Positions 1-9,947 of a stretch of 64,000 nucleotides of DNA are shown piece after piece. Each line of letters begins with the position of its first letter. Position 1 is the stretch's first letter. The stretch comes from Rhodobiaceae bacterium (GTDB lineage: Bacteria; Pseudomonadota; Alphaproteobacteria; Rhizobiales; Tepidamorphaceae), in the NCBI GenBank assembly GCA_020637855.1, contig JACKJR010000004.1:186001-250000 (forward strand), in the 5' to 3' direction. A program made the position numbers and the translations under genes. The notes beneath the pieces are model-generated. The model was not told where the DNA came from, made no database searches, and was given only the letters and a program-made list of their open reading frames with translations.

Positions 1-2
1 GT

Positions 3-686
3 CTGGTGAAAACCTGCCGTTCGCTGGGCGCAAAGGTGGTCGCAGCTCCGCATGAAGCCGACATACTCCTGGCGGGGCTGGACGGTGGCGCCCCGGACGC
101 TTCGCCGGGAAAGGCGATCGCATTGCTGTCGCTGACCGACCGGCCCGATCCTTCCTCCATTCGCGCCTGCGGTTTCAGTGGTTATCTGACGCGGCCGGTG
201 CGTTCGGAATCCCTGGTGGCGCGGATTGCGGCGCTAAAAACAATGGACGTTCCGGCAATGCCGGTGTCGGCCTCGGATGAAGATCGCCTGCCGCGCGCGA
301 AACATGCACTGAAGGTCCTGCTGGCCGAAGACGATCCCGTTAGCGCCATGCTGATGGTCGCCACGCTGCAGCGCATGGGCCATGAGGTTCTCCACGTCAG
401 TGATGGCAGGAGCGCGCTCGAAAAACTGACGGCGGACACGAAGAATTTCGATGCGGCACTGCTGGACATCCAGCTCCCGGGGGCCACGGGTCTCGAAATT
501 GCGCAGATCATGAAAGGCAGGGCACGCAAACCCGTCATGGTCGCGGTGACGGCGAATGCCCTCGCCCGGGACAGGGCCGCCGCGCTCGAAGCGGGCTTCG
601 ATGCGCATGTGGCCAAGCCGGTTGATCCGCGCCGTCTGGCTATGGTGCTGGACACCATCCCCCGTGCACATTCATCCGCTGCCTGA
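3..686 (+). CDS. Hybrid sensor kinase/response regulator, C-terminal part (5' end outside window)
   Basis: The frame is open to the left edge, so this is the 3' part of a longer gene; the GTG at base 6 need not be the real start. Two receiver-like domains are visible. The first is incomplete and looks degenerate: it ends in GYLTRPVRSESL, where the usual conserved Lys lies in a Thr-Arg context. The second is canonical, with an acidic pocket in LLAEDDP, the phospho-acceptor Asp in LLDIQLPG and the conserved Lys in VAKPVDP. Tandem receivers at a C-terminus are typical of hybrid histidine kinases, which pass phosphate from a cytoplasmic kinase core to the receiver. The kinase part cannot be seen, so a stand-alone double-receiver protein remains possible. 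Confidence 0.8.
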   Translation: MVKTCRSLGAKVVAAPHEADILLAGLDGGAPDASPGKAIALLSLTDRPDPSSIRACGFSGYLTRPVRSESLVARIAALKTMDVPAMPVSASDEDRLPRAKHALKVLLAEDDPVSAMLMVATLQRMGHEVLHVSDGRSALEKLTADTKNFDAALLDIQLPGATGLEIAQIMKGRARKPVMVAVTANALARDRAAALEAGFDAHVAKPVDPRRLAMVLDTIPRAHSSAA

Positions 687-807
687 GCGCCTGTCACAAG
701 ACTGTCGGGGAAATGTGATTCCTGTCGCGGCAGGCCGCGCATTGGCGATTCGGCGCATCTGCGCGTAGGATGACCCGGCGATGGCATCACAATGGCGGAG
801 CCTGAGC

Positions 808-1767
808 ATGACTCTCATGGATTTCGATCTACCCGGAAAATCGCGCAACAGCCGCAACTGGGCGCCTGCGCCCAGCGCGCTGGTCGATGTGCTCACACCG
901 CGCCGGCTGCGCACGAAATTCGACGCGCCGGAACTTTCGTCATCATTGGCGCGGATCGGATCTCTGGAAGCCCGCCTGGCACGCACCTCCGCCGAAGTCC
1001 GCTTGGCACAGTCGCTGCGCTATCGGGTTTTCTATGAGGAACTCGGCGCCATACCGGATGCCAGATCGCAGCGCGCCCGGCGCGATTTCGACCGGTTCGA
1101 CCGCGCCTGCGACCACGTACTTGTGATCGATCACGATGTATCAGCACCGAGAAACGCGATCGGCCTGAAACGTCCCGCCGTTGTCGGGACCTATCGCTTG
1201 CTGAGGCATGAACGCGCGCGCGCCGCAGGCGGATTCTACACTGCCGGAGAATACGACATCGCGCCGATGCTGGGCCGCCTGCCGCATGTGCGTTTTCTGG
1301 AGCTCGGACGTTCCTGCGTTCTGCCGAGCCACCGCAATCGCCGAACGCTGGAACTGCTCTGGGCCGGTGTGTGGGCCTATATCCGCCACCACAGGCTCGA
1401 TGCGATGATCGGCTGCGCCAGCTTTCAGGGCACAGACCCGCACGAACACGCACTGGCCTTGTCCTTCCTGCATCATTTCGCTCCCGCAACAGAAGAATGG
1501 CGCGTAGCCGCGCTGCCGCATCTGCGAGTGGCGATGAATATGCTGCCGCATGAAAAAATCGATGAGCGCGAGGCCTTGCGCGCGCTTCCCCCCCTGATCA
1601 AAGGTTACCTGCGCCTTGGCGCAAGTGTTGGGGACGGCGCGGTTATCGATGCGCAGTTCGGTACGGTCGACGTTTGCATGGTTCTGCCAACGGCAGCAAT
1701 CAACCCGCGCTACTTCGACAAATTCGGTGCACCCGATTCACCAGTCGGGATTCAGCAGGCCGCCTGA
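808..1767 (+). CDS. olsB: L-ornithine N(alpha)-acyltransferase OlsB (ornithine lipid synthesis)
   Basis: The product is 319 aa from the ATG at 808. OlsB moves a 3-hydroxyacyl group from acyl-ACP to ornithine, making lyso-ornithine lipid for the membrane. In rhizobia this is usually a phosphate-starvation pathway. The protein has the Acetyltransf_5/GNAT-type fold signature: LRYRVFYEELG near residues 70-80, then the GTYRLLRHE and FLELGRSCV segments and a C-terminal YFDKFG. The start at 808 is preferred over the in-frame ATG at 781 because GGAG lies 7 nt upstream of it. The gene sits between a hybrid kinase and maeB, as I recall for the S. meliloti olsB neighbourhood. No OlsA acyltransferase is adjacent; PlsC further on is a different family member. 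Confidence 0.9.
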   Translation: MTLMDFDLPGKSRNSRNWAPAPSALVDVLTPRRLRTKFDAPELSSSLARIGSLEARLARTSAEVRLAQSLRYRVFYEELGAIPDARSQRARRDFDRFDRACDHVLVIDHDVSAPRNAIGLKRPAVVGTYRLLRHERARAAGGFYTAGEYDIAPMLGRLPHVRFLELGRSCVLPSHRNRRTLELLWAGVWAYIRHHRLDAMIGCASFQGTDPHEHALALSFLHHFAPATEEWRVAALPHLRVAMNMLPHEKIDEREALRALPPLIKGYLRLGASVGDGAVIDAQFGTVDVCMVLPTAAINPRYFDKFGAPDSPVGIQQAA

Positions 1768-1815
1768 TCGTGCGCCGGAACGGCTTGAGCAATGTGTTCT
1801 CACGCATTTGCGGAC

Positions 1816-1838
1816 GCAAAACAGGTGCCTGCTTTTGC
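1816..1838. terminator. Possible terminator hairpin between convergent olsB and maeB
   Basis: GCAAAACAGG (1816-1825) can pair with CCTGCTTTTGC (1828-1838), with one bulged C. The A-run and T-run lie inside the stem, so either strand ends its stem with T residues. It is placed in the 81-nt gap between two converging genes. Thermodynamics were not computed. Confidence 0.4.
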
Positions 1839-1848
1839 CGGAGTAGCC

Positions 1849-4152
1849 TTACCCGCTGACGTTGAAAGCCGCGATCGCCGCCAGATTGACGAGGTCGCTG
1901 TCGCGGGCTCCGAGCGGGGCGATCTGAACCGACCGGTCGAAGCCTGACAACAGCGGGCCCAGCACTCTGGCTCCACCCAGTTCCTGAAGCAGCTTGGTGG
2001 TGATCGACGCGGAGTGGAACGCCGGCATCACCAGGACGTTGGCCGGCCCCGAAAGGCGGCAGAACGGGTAGGACGCCATCAGGTCGGGATTGAGCGCGAC
2101 ATCGGCGGCCATCTCGCCGTCGTACTCGAAGTCCGTGCGGCGCCCGTCAAGAATGCTGACGGCTTCGCGCACGCGGTCGGACCGCTCTCCGCGCGGATAA
2201 CCGAAGGTCGAATAGGCCAGCAGCGCGACGCGCGGGTCATGCCCGAAACGTCGCGCGACACGTGCTGCCTCGACGGCGATGTCAGCCAGCTCTTCGGCAT
2301 TCGGCATGTCGTGCACGGCCGTGTCGGCGATGATGACGGTCCGGTCGCGGCACAGCGCGACCGACGCGCCGATGATCCGGTGTCCGGGTTTGGCATCGAT
2401 GACCCGGCGGATATCGTCAAGAACGGCGGCATAATTGCGCGTCACCCCGGTCACCATGGCATCGGCATCGCCGCGCGCCAGCATGCAGGCAGCGAAATAG
2501 TTGCGGTCGGTATTGACCATGCGCTGGCAGTCGCGCTGCAGGAAACCACTGCGTTGCAGCCGTCCGTAGAGGTATTCCGCATATTCCGTGGAGCGCTTTG
2601 ACAGGCGCGCATTGGCGATATGCACATCATCACGACGTTCGAGGCCCAGCGTCTTGAGCGTTTCGAGAATTTCGTCGTCACGCCCGATCAGGATCGGTTC
2701 GCCCAGCCCCGCATTGGCAAAGGCGTAAGCCGCGCGAATGACCTGCTCTTCCTCGCCTTCGGCAAAAACGACGCGCTTGGGCGCATGTTTGACCTTGGTA
2801 AAGATGCCTTGCAGCGAACCTGCGATCGGGTCTGTGCGCGCGGAAAGCCGCGAAGCGTACTCATCGAAATCATCAATTTTGCGGCGGGCAACACCCGTTT
2901 CCATGGCGGCCTTGGCAACCGCGGGTGGCACACAGCTGATCAGCCTTGGATCGAACGGCACCGGAATGATGTATTCCGGCCCGTATTTCGGCCGCTTGCC
3001 GGCATAGGCGGCCGCCACCTGGTCGGGCACGTCCTCGCGGGCGAGCTGCGCCAGGGCATGTGCGGCCGCGATTTTCATTTCCATGTTGATCGCGGTTGCG
3101 CGCACGTCCAGTGCGCCGCGGAAGATGAACGGAAAGCCGAGGACATTGTTGACCTGGTTGGGATAGTCGGAACGGCCCGTTGCCATGATCGCGTCGTCGC
3201 GGATTTCCGCAACCTCTTCCGCCGTAATCTCCGGATCAGGGTTGGCCATGGCGAAAATGATCGGGTTCGGCGCCATCGAACGGATCATTGCTTCGCTGAA
3301 GGCTCCCTTCACGGACAGCCCGAACACGGCATCCGCTCCCTTCATCGCGTCCGCCAGCGTACGGGCGTCGGTTTTCACTGCGTGCGCCGACTTCCACTGG
3401 TTCATGCCCTCGCTGCGGCCTTCGTAGATGACGCCCTTGGTATCGCAGAGAATGACGTTGGCGGACTTCATGCCGAGCGCCTTGAGCAGTTCGGCGCAAG
3501 CGATGCCGGCAGCGCCGGCCCCGTTGATGACGAGCTTCATCTTCGAAATGTCGCGACCGGTCAGGTCTATGGCATTGATCAGGCCCGCGGCGGCGATGAT
3601 CGCGGTGCCATGCTGGTCATCATGAAAAACGGGGATGTCGAGCAGTTCGCGCAGGCGCTCCTCAATGATGAAACATTCGGGCGCCTTGATGTCTTCAAGA
3701 TTGATGCCGCCGAAGGCAAGACCCAGCAGCTTGACGCAATCGACGAATGCATCCGGGTCTTCCGTGTTCACCTCGACATTGATGCCGTCGATATCGGCGA
3801 AACGCTTGAAGAGCGCCGACTTGCCTTCCATCACGGGCTTGGCGGCAAGCGGGCCGCGATTGCCAAGGCCAAGGATCGCCGTACCATTGGAGATGACAGC
3901 AACGATGTTGCCGCGCGCGGTCAGTTCGAACGCCTTGTCCGGATCTTCCGCGATTGCCAGAACCGGCACCGCGACACCCGGAGAATATGCCAGAGACAAA
4001 TCCCGTTGGGTCGCCATCGGCTTGGTGGCGACGAATTCGATCTTTCCGGGCCGCCCCTGTGAATGAAACAGCAGGGCTTCCTGGTCGGTAAATGTGGGAT
4101 GGGCTGGCTTTTTTGCAGTGGTTTTGCTGGACGGCTTCTTGGTCTCGGACAT
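1849..4152 (-). CDS. maeB: NADP-dependent malic enzyme with phosphotransacetylase-like C-terminal domain
   Basis: The product is 767 aa, the normal length for the fused malic enzyme-PTA type. The N-terminal half (about 20-430) is the malic enzyme: SPGVAVP, GLGNRGPLAAKPVMEGK, the DDQHGTA active-site region and the INGAGAAG nucleotide-binding turn near residue 209. The C-terminal part (about 445-767) resembles phosphate acetyltransferase, but in this family it is thought to be regulatory rather than catalytic. The reaction is malate to pyruvate and CO2, feeding gluconeogenesis and NADPH supply on C4-dicarboxylates. An AGGGGAG ribosome site lies about 12 nt before the ATG. It is transcribed divergently from mutS. 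The NAD versus NADP preference (dme or tme) cannot be read from sequence with certainty. Confidence 0.95.
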   Translation of the reverse strand: MSETKKPSSKTTAKKPAHPTFTDQEALLFHSQGRPGKIEFVATKPMATQRDLSLAYSPGVAVPVLAIAEDPDKAFELTARGNIVAVISNGTAILGLGNRGPLAAKPVMEGKSALFKRFADIDGINVEVNTEDPDAFVDCVKLLGLAFGGINLEDIKAPECFIIEERLRELLDIPVFHDDQHGTAIIAAAGLINAIDLTGRDISKMKLVINGAGAAGIACAELLKALGMKSANVILCDTKGVIYEGRSEGMNQWKSAHAVKTDARTLADAMKGADAVFGLSVKGAFSEAMIRSMAPNPIIFAMANPDPEITAEEVAEIRDDAIMATGRSDYPNQVNNVLGFPFIFRGALDVRATAINMEMKIAAAHALAQLAREDVPDQVAAAYAGKRPKYGPEYIIPVPFDPRLISCVPPAVAKAAMETGVARRKIDDFDEYASRLSARTDPIAGSLQGIFTKVKHAPKRVVFAEGEEEQVIRAAYAFANAGLGEPILIGRDDEILETLKTLGLERRDDVHIANARLSKRSTEYAEYLYGRLQRSGFLQRDCQRMVNTDRNYFAACMLARGDADAMVTGVTRNYAAVLDDIRRVIDAKPGHRIIGASVALCRDRTVIIADTAVHDMPNAEELADIAVEAARVARRFGHDPRVALLAYSTFGYPRGERSDRVREAVSILDGRRTDFEYDGEMAADVALNPDLMASYPFCRLSGPANVLVMPAFHSASITTKLLQELGGARVLGPLLSGFDRSVQIAPLGARDSDLVNLAAIAAFNVSG

Positions 4153-4401
4153 GGTCTTAAGCGACTCCCCTTACGCGACGGCGATATTGTCGGGGCATCG
4201 CAGACGAACGAGTTCGCGTGCCTCCTCTCCTCCCGTCCGGCATTATTGACTTTTTGGCGACAGTCTTTTGCCGGTTCGGACCAGCGAGCTTATCGGCGGG
4301 CAAAAACCTGCTCAAGGGTAATTCTGCGCACCCGGCGCTGTAATTTTCCCCGGATAAGTGTTTCGGCTGGACGATTGCCTGCGGTTTGCTAGTTTCGCCG
4401 G
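4153..4401. promoter_or_regulatory. Divergent maeB/mutS intergenic region
   Basis: These 249 nt must carry both divergent promoters. A TTGACT hexamer on the plus strand around 4246 is a possible -35 element for mutS, but no convincing -10 lies 16-18 nt after it. I see no clear operator or riboswitch. Confidence 0.3.
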
Positions 4402-7176
4402 ATGGCAGCAAAGCAACAGGAGCAGGCGGCGGTGACCCCGCAGGCAAGCCCGTCGGTGGACGCATCGGCGACCCCGATGATGCGCCAGTATCTCGAGATC
4501 AAGGCGGCGAACGCCGACAGCCTGCTGTTCTATCGCATGGGCGATTTCTACGAGTTGTTTTTCGACGATGCGGTTGCCGCCTCGCAGGCTCTGGGCATCA
4601 CGCTGACCAAGCGCGGCAAGCACAATGGCGACGATATCCCGATGTGCGGCGTGCCGGTGGTCTCCGCCGATGATTACCTGCAGAAGCTGATCGCGGCGGG
4701 TTTCCGTGTCGCTGTCTGTGAGCAGATGGAAGATCCGGCAGAGGCCAAGAAACGCGGTTCGAAATCCGTCGTCAGGCGCGATGTCGTGCGTCTGGTCACG
4801 CCGGGAACCCTGACCGAGGAAGCACTCCTCGACGCGCGTGCCAACAACTATCTGGTGGCGGTCTCGCGCGTGCGCTCCGAAGGCGGTGACGAGAATGGCG
4901 CATTCGCTTTGGCCTGGGCCGACATCTCCACAGGCGAATGTGCAGTCCAGCCGGTGGACGCGGCTTCATTGGGTGCCGAGCTGGCCCGGCTCGATCCCGG
5001 CGAAATCCTGATTCCCGAAGTGCTGGAACGCGACGATGCGCTGTCACCGCTGTGGCTGGCTTACGGCCGGCGCGTCACGGCGGTCGCCAATGCCGGATTT
5101 GATTCAACCTCTGCGCCCAATCGGCTGTGCACCTATTACCGGATCGCGACGCTGGATGGATTCGGGAACTTCAGCCGCGCCGAGCTGTCCGCGCTGGGCG
5201 CGCTTGTCGCCTATGTCGAGCGCACGCAGGTTGGCGATCGTCCGCCGCTGATGCCCCCGCGCCATGCCGCAGCCGGTGAGACGATGGCGATCGATGCCGC
5301 CACCCGGGCAAATCTCGAAATGACCCGCACCCTGTCGGGTTCGCGTACCGGTAGCCTGCTCGCTGCAATCGACCGCACGGTCACTGCTGCCGGGGCACGC
5401 TGCCTTGCCGGCTGGCTGACGGCGCCGCTGACGGATGTGAAGGCGATTGCGGCACGCCATGACGCTGTAATGGCTCTGACCGGGGATGCGGGATTGCGCG
5501 CCCGCGTGGCGGCTGCCTTGCGAGCCTGCCCCGACATTGCCCGTGCGAGAGCCCGGCTGGCGCTCGACCGTGGCGGCCCGCGTGACATCGGTGCGATCCG
5601 CGATGCGCTGGCGGCATCCGCGCAACTGGCGAAAACACTGGCTGAAACGGACGGAAACGATCTGCCGGATCGATTGTCCGATACGGCAAAAGCCTGCGCG
5701 GATGTTCCTCAAAGCCTACCCGAACTTCTCGCAGCCGCACTGGTCGAGGAGCCGCCGGTACAGCGCCGCGACGGGAATTTCGTCCGCCCCGGATACCGCA
5801 CCGACCTCGATGAGGCGCGAAGCCTGCGCGACGAGGGCCGCCGCTTCATTGCAGCCCTCGAAGGCCGCTACCGCGAAGAGACTGGCATCCGCGCCCTGAA
5901 AATCCGCCACAACGGCTTTCTTGGTTATTACATCGAGGTTCCCGCGCAGCATGGCGAGCGCCTGATCGAACAGGGCGGCGAAACCTTCATTCACCGCCAG
6001 AGCCTGCCCACCGCAAGGCGGTTTACCACCACCGAGCTTGCGGAGCTGCAGTCGCGTATCGACGCTGCCGCCGGAGAGGTCGAACTGATCGAGGCCAGTG
6101 TTTTCGAAGCGCTTCGTTCTGCCGTGCTCGAGGCGGGCGACACGCTTGCCGTGCTGGCTGCCGCCCTGGCCGAGCTCGATGTTTATGCCGGCTTTGCCGT
6201 GCTTGCCGCCGAACGGGACTATGTCCGCCCGGGCCTGAGCGAGGATACCGCCTTCGACATCCGCGGCGGCCGGCACCCGGTCGTCGAACAGTCGCTGGCT
6301 GCAAGCGGTCAGGGCACCTTCGTTGCCAATGGTTGCGATCTTGGTGCGCCGGAGGACGGCGGTGATGCCGGAGCCATCTGGCTGGTCACGGGTCCGAACA
6401 TGGCCGGCAAGTCCACCTTCCTGCGACAGAATGCGCTGATTGCCATCCTCGCGCAGGCAGGATGTTTCGTGCCCGCGGACAGCGCGCGGATCGGCATCGT
6501 GGACCGGTTGTTCAGCCGTGTCGGTGCCGCCGACGACATTGCCCGCGGCCGATCCACCTTCATGGTCGAAATGGTCGAGACAGCTGCAATCCTCAATCAG
6601 GCCGGTCCGCGTGCACTCGTTATCCTGGACGAGATCGGCCGCGGTACGGCGACATTCGACGGGCTTTCGATTGCCTGGGCCGTGCTGGAACACCTGCATG
6701 AGGTCAATGGCTGCCGGGCACTGTTCGCAACTCATTTCCATGAGCTCGCGGCCCTGACGCAGACCCTGAACCGCTTGAAGCCGGCGACACTGAAAGTGCG
6801 CGAATGGCATGGCGATGTGGTGTTCCTGCATGAAGTGGTTACGGGTGCTGCCGACCGTTCCTATGGGGTACAGGTTGCCCGTCTTGCAGGCCTTCCGGAT
6901 GCCGTTATCGAACGCGCGAAAACGGTTTTGTCTGAACTTGAAGCCGCCGAACGTGGTGCCGCGCCCCATGAGCTTGTTTCCGATCTGCCGCTGTTTTCAG
7001 CCAAGGTACAGGCTGTTCCTGCCGCAGCGTCAAACACCGCCAGTCCGGTCAGTGAAGCCGTTGCGGACCTGAACCCGGACCAGATGACGCCGCGCGAAGC
7101 GCTTGACTTCCTGTACCGGCTGAAGGAACTGAGCGGCCACGATGTGGCCACCACTCCCAAGGACAAGCGTGCATGA
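4402..7176 (+). CDS. mutS: DNA mismatch repair ATPase MutS
   Basis: The product is 924 aa. MutS binds mispaired bases as a dimer and recruits MutL. The mismatch-reading Phe-x-Glu motif is F49-Y50-E51 in GDFYELF. The Walker A motif GPNMAGKST lies near residues 664-672, and Walker B is D743-E744 in VILDEIGRGT. A C-terminal helix-turn-helix and dimer tail follow (PREALDFLYRL). The N-terminus carries about 25 extra, probably disordered residues before the conserved part. No strong ribosome site precedes 4402, and the next Met in frame is near residue 26, so the exact start is uncertain. The stop overlaps the glnD start by 4 nt (ATGA), suggesting translational coupling. Confidence 0.97.
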   Translation: MAAKQQEQAAVTPQASPSVDASATPMMRQYLEIKAANADSLLFYRMGDFYELFFDDAVAASQALGITLTKRGKHNGDDIPMCGVPVVSADDYLQKLIAAGFRVAVCEQMEDPAEAKKRGSKSVVRRDVVRLVTPGTLTEEALLDARANNYLVAVSRVRSEGGDENGAFALAWADISTGECAVQPVDAASLGAELARLDPGEILIPEVLERDDALSPLWLAYGRRVTAVANAGFDSTSAPNRLCTYYRIATLDGFGNFSRAELSALGALVAYVERTQVGDRPPLMPPRHAAAGETMAIDAATRANLEMTRTLSGSRTGSLLAAIDRTVTAAGARCLAGWLTAPLTDVKAIAARHDAVMALTGDAGLRARVAAALRACPDIARARARLALDRGGPRDIGAIRDALAASAQLAKTLAETDGNDLPDRLSDTAKACADVPQSLPELLAAALVEEPPVQRRDGNFVRPGYRTDLDEARSLRDEGRRFIAALEGRYREETGIRALKIRHNGFLGYYIEVPAQHGERLIEQGGETFIHRQSLPTARRFTTTELAELQSRIDAAAGEVELIEASVFEALRSAVLEAGDTLAVLAAALAELDVYAGFAVLAAERDYVRPGLSEDTAFDIRGGRHPVVEQSLAASGQGTFVANGCDLGAPEDGGDAGAIWLVTGPNMAGKSTFLRQNALIAILAQAGCFVPADSARIGIVDRLFSRVGAADDIARGRSTFMVEMVETAAILNQAGPRALVILDEIGRGTATFDGLSIAWAVLEHLHEVNGCRALFATHFHELAALTQTLNRLKPATLKVREWHGDVVFLHEVVTGAADRSYGVQVARLAGLPDAVIERAKTVLSELEAAERGAAPHELVSDLPLFSAKVQAVPAAASNTASPVSEAVADLNPDQMTPREALDFLYRLKELSGHDVATTPKDKRA

Positions 7177-9941
7177 ACGCGCCCGACTTCATTTCCGGCA
7201 CGGTTGAGACGCGTTCTGCAAAGCTGTGCGAGACACTGTCGGCTCTGTGGGACGGTGACGGCGATGAAATGTCGCGGCGCAAGGCGGTACTCGATCACCT
7301 GAAGTCCTATATCGCCGACGGGCGTTCCGCGATCGAGGCGAAGTTGATCGACGATGGCAGGGGCAAGGCCTGCGCGCGCCGTTTGTCGGAACTGCAGGAC
7401 ACCACCCTGCTCGCGCTTTACGAACTGGCCTCGACCCGCATTTATCGGGCTGTAAACCCGTCTTCCGCCGAACGCATCGCAGTCGTTGCAACCGGTGGCT
7501 ATGGCCGCGGCGCGATGGCGCCGGGCTCCGATGTCGATCTCCTCTTCCTGCTTCCCTACAAGCAGACTGCATGGGGCGAGAGCGTCGTCGAGTTTTTGCT
7601 CTACATGCTTTGGGACCTCGGCCTGAAGGTTGGCCATGCAACGCGCACGGTTGATGATTGTGCCCGCCTTGCCAAACAGGACATGACGATCCGGACGGCC
7701 ATGCTGGACAGCCGGTTTCTGATCGGTGATGCGGAGCTGTTCGAGGAACTGAAGGCCCGCTACGCCAAGGAATTTCAGCGCGGCAAGTCGCGCGATTTCA
7801 TCGAGGCCAAGCTGGCCGAGCGCGCCGATCGTCACAGTAAGTCAGGTGAATCGCGCTATCTCGTCGAACCCAATGTCAAGGATGGCAAGGGCGGTCAGCG
7901 CGACCTGCACACCCTGTTCTGGCTGGCGATCTATCACTATGGCGTCGATACGCTGGACGAACTGGTCGAGCGCGGCGTGTTCACCCGGGGCGAGGTCCGC
8001 CTTTTCAACAAGTGCGAGGAATTCCTCTGGGCGGTGCGCTGCCACCTGCATTTTCTCACAGGGCGCGCCGAAGAGCGTTTGAGTTTCGATCTGCAGCGCC
8101 CCATGGCGCAGCGGCTTGGCTACAACGATCATCCCGGCATCAAGGATGTGGAGCGCTTCATGAAGCACTACTTCCTTGTCGCCAAGGATGTCGGTGACCT
8201 GACCCGGGTGCTCTGCGCAGCTCTTGAGCTTGAGCACGTCAAGGAAGCGGCGGTGATGTCACGCTTCGTCGGCCGCTTCCGCCGCCGCAAGGCGGGCGAG
8301 CTGCCGGACATGCCGGATTTCACCATCGATGCTGACCGGCTCAACGTCGCCGATGATGATGTGTTCCGCCGCGATCCTGTGAACCTGTTGCGCCTGTTTT
8401 CGGCATCCGACCGCTACAATCTGGATTTTCATCCCGACGCAATTCGCCTGGCGCGCCGCTCGCTCAAGCTGATCGACTCCAAATTGCGCGATGACGAGGA
8501 AGCCAACAGGTTGTTCATCGAGGTTCTGACATCGCGAAGCGATCCGGAACTCGTGCTGCGGCGCATGAACGAAAGCGGTGTCCTGGGGCGCTTCATTCCC
8601 GATTTCGGGCGCATCGTCGCGCTGATGCAGTTCAACCTCTATCACCACTATACCGTTGACGAGCATCTGATCCGCTCGATCGGCATCCTGTCCGACATCG
8701 AACATCGCCGCTTGGAATCAACCCACCCGCTCGCCTGCGAAGTCATGTCGACGATTGAAAACCGCAAGCTGCTCTATGTGACGATGCTGCTCCACGACAT
8801 CGCCAAGGGCAGACCGGAGGACCACTCCGTTGGAGGCGCGCGCATCGCCCGCCGCCTGTGCCCCAGGCTCGGGCTTTCCGCCTCGGAAACGGCGACTGTC
8901 GCCTGGCTCATCGAGCAGCACCTGATCATGAGCATGACGGCGCAATCGCGCGATCTTTCCGACACGCGCACCATCGAGGACTTCGCAAGCCTCGTGCAAA
9001 CGCCCGAACGGCTGAAGCTGCTGCTGATCCTGACCGAAGCCGATATCGATGCGGTCGGGCCGGGTACGTGGAATGACTGGAAGGCGGCGCTGTTGCGGCA
9101 GCTCTACATGGAAACCGAAACGATCCTGACCGGTGGCCATCCGCGCGTTGCCCGCAATCAGCGCGTTGCCCGCGTCAAGGAGAAACTTCGCGAAGCGCTT
9201 TCTGATTGGCCGGACAGACAATTCGAGGCGTATGCAGCTCGACATTACCCCGCCTACTGGCTGCGCACATCGCTGGAGCGTCAGGTCGCGGACGCCAAAT
9301 TCTTCGACAACCTGGCCCCGGGCAGTGAGCAGCTTGCTGTGCGTATCGATACCGATGCCGACCATGGCGTTACCGAGCTGACCGTCCTGACGGCGGACCA
9401 TCCGCGCCTGCTGACCATGCTGGCCGGGGCTTGTGCTGCGGCTTCGGCCGATATCGTCGATGCGCAGATTTTCACCACCACCGACGGCTATGCCTTCGAC
9501 ACGGTTCGTCTGCGGCACGAGGGTGGAAGCAACGAAGACGAGCACCGGCGGGCAAACCGCGTCGTGAAGCATTTCGAAAATGCGCTGACCGGCGAACAGC
9601 CGCTTGATGAGCTTGTCGCCATCCGCGACAAGCCGCGCGGCCGCATCAAGGCATTCGACCTCGCCCCGCATGTGACGATTTCGAATGACCTGTCGGACCG
9701 CTTTACCGTCATCGAAGTTTCCGGCCTGGACCGGCCTGGTCTCCTGCAGTCGCTGACCGGCGCTTTGGCGCGCCTGAATCTCGACATCACATCAGCACGG
9801 GTCGCAACGTTCGGCGAGCGGGCCGTGGATGTCTTCTACGTCACCGACCTGACAGGTCAGAAAGTCATCAATACCAATCGCCAGAGCGCCATCCGTCGCC
9901 ATCTGCTGGCGGTTTTCGAACCGGCCCAGAAGGCGGCCTGA
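7173..9941 (+). CDS. glnD: [Protein-PII] uridylyltransferase / uridylyl-removing enzyme
   Basis: The product is 922 aa. GlnD adds UMP to PII proteins when glutamine is low and removes it when glutamine is high, so it is the primary nitrogen sensor. Domains in order are: nucleotidyltransferase with G118-S-D-V-D122, a central linker region, an HD hydrolase with H541-D542 in LLHDIAKG, and two C-terminal ACT domains (about 735-815 and 848-922) that bind glutamine. The start codon overlaps the mutS stop, and murJ starts 6 nt after its stop, so mutS-glnD-murJ look like one transcription unit, an order typical of Rhizobiales. All catalytic motifs are intact. Confidence 0.97.
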   Translation: MNAPDFISGTVETRSAKLCETLSALWDGDGDEMSRRKAVLDHLKSYIADGRSAIEAKLIDDGRGKACARRLSELQDTTLLALYELASTRIYRAVNPSSAERIAVVATGGYGRGAMAPGSDVDLLFLLPYKQTAWGESVVEFLLYMLWDLGLKVGHATRTVDDCARLAKQDMTIRTAMLDSRFLIGDAELFEELKARYAKEFQRGKSRDFIEAKLAERADRHSKSGESRYLVEPNVKDGKGGQRDLHTLFWLAIYHYGVDTLDELVERGVFTRGEVRLFNKCEEFLWAVRCHLHFLTGRAEERLSFDLQRPMAQRLGYNDHPGIKDVERFMKHYFLVAKDVGDLTRVLCAALELEHVKEAAVMSRFVGRFRRRKAGELPDMPDFTIDADRLNVADDDVFRRDPVNLLRLFSASDRYNLDFHPDAIRLARRSLKLIDSKLRDDEEANRLFIEVLTSRSDPELVLRRMNESGVLGRFIPDFGRIVALMQFNLYHHYTVDEHLIRSIGILSDIEHRRLESTHPLACEVMSTIENRKLLYVTMLLHDIAKGRPEDHSVGGARIARRLCPRLGLSASETATVAWLIEQHLIMSMTAQSRDLSDTRTIEDFASLVQTPERLKLLLILTEADIDAVGPGTWNDWKAALLRQLYMETETILTGGHPRVARNQRVARVKEKLREALSDWPDRQFEAYAARHYPAYWLRTSLERQVADAKFFDNLAPGSEQLAVRIDTDADHGVTELTVLTADHPRLLTMLAGACAAASADIVDAQIFTTTDGYAFDTVRLRHEGGSNEDEHRRANRVVKHFENALTGEQPLDELVAIRDKPRGRIKAFDLAPHVTISNDLSDRFTVIEVSGLDRPGLLQSLTGALARLNLDITSARVATFGERAVDVFYVTDLTGQKVINTNRQSAIRRHLLAVFEPAQKAA

Positions 9942-9947
9942 CCCACG

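Noticed and set aside
2620..4062. Plus-strand ORF of 480 codons inside maeB
   Set aside because: It is antisense to an intact malic enzyme gene and has the His/Arg-rich composition of an antisense translation.
5716..6969. Minus-strand ORF of 417 codons inside mutS
   Set aside because: It is antisense to the conserved core of MutS and has no family resemblance.
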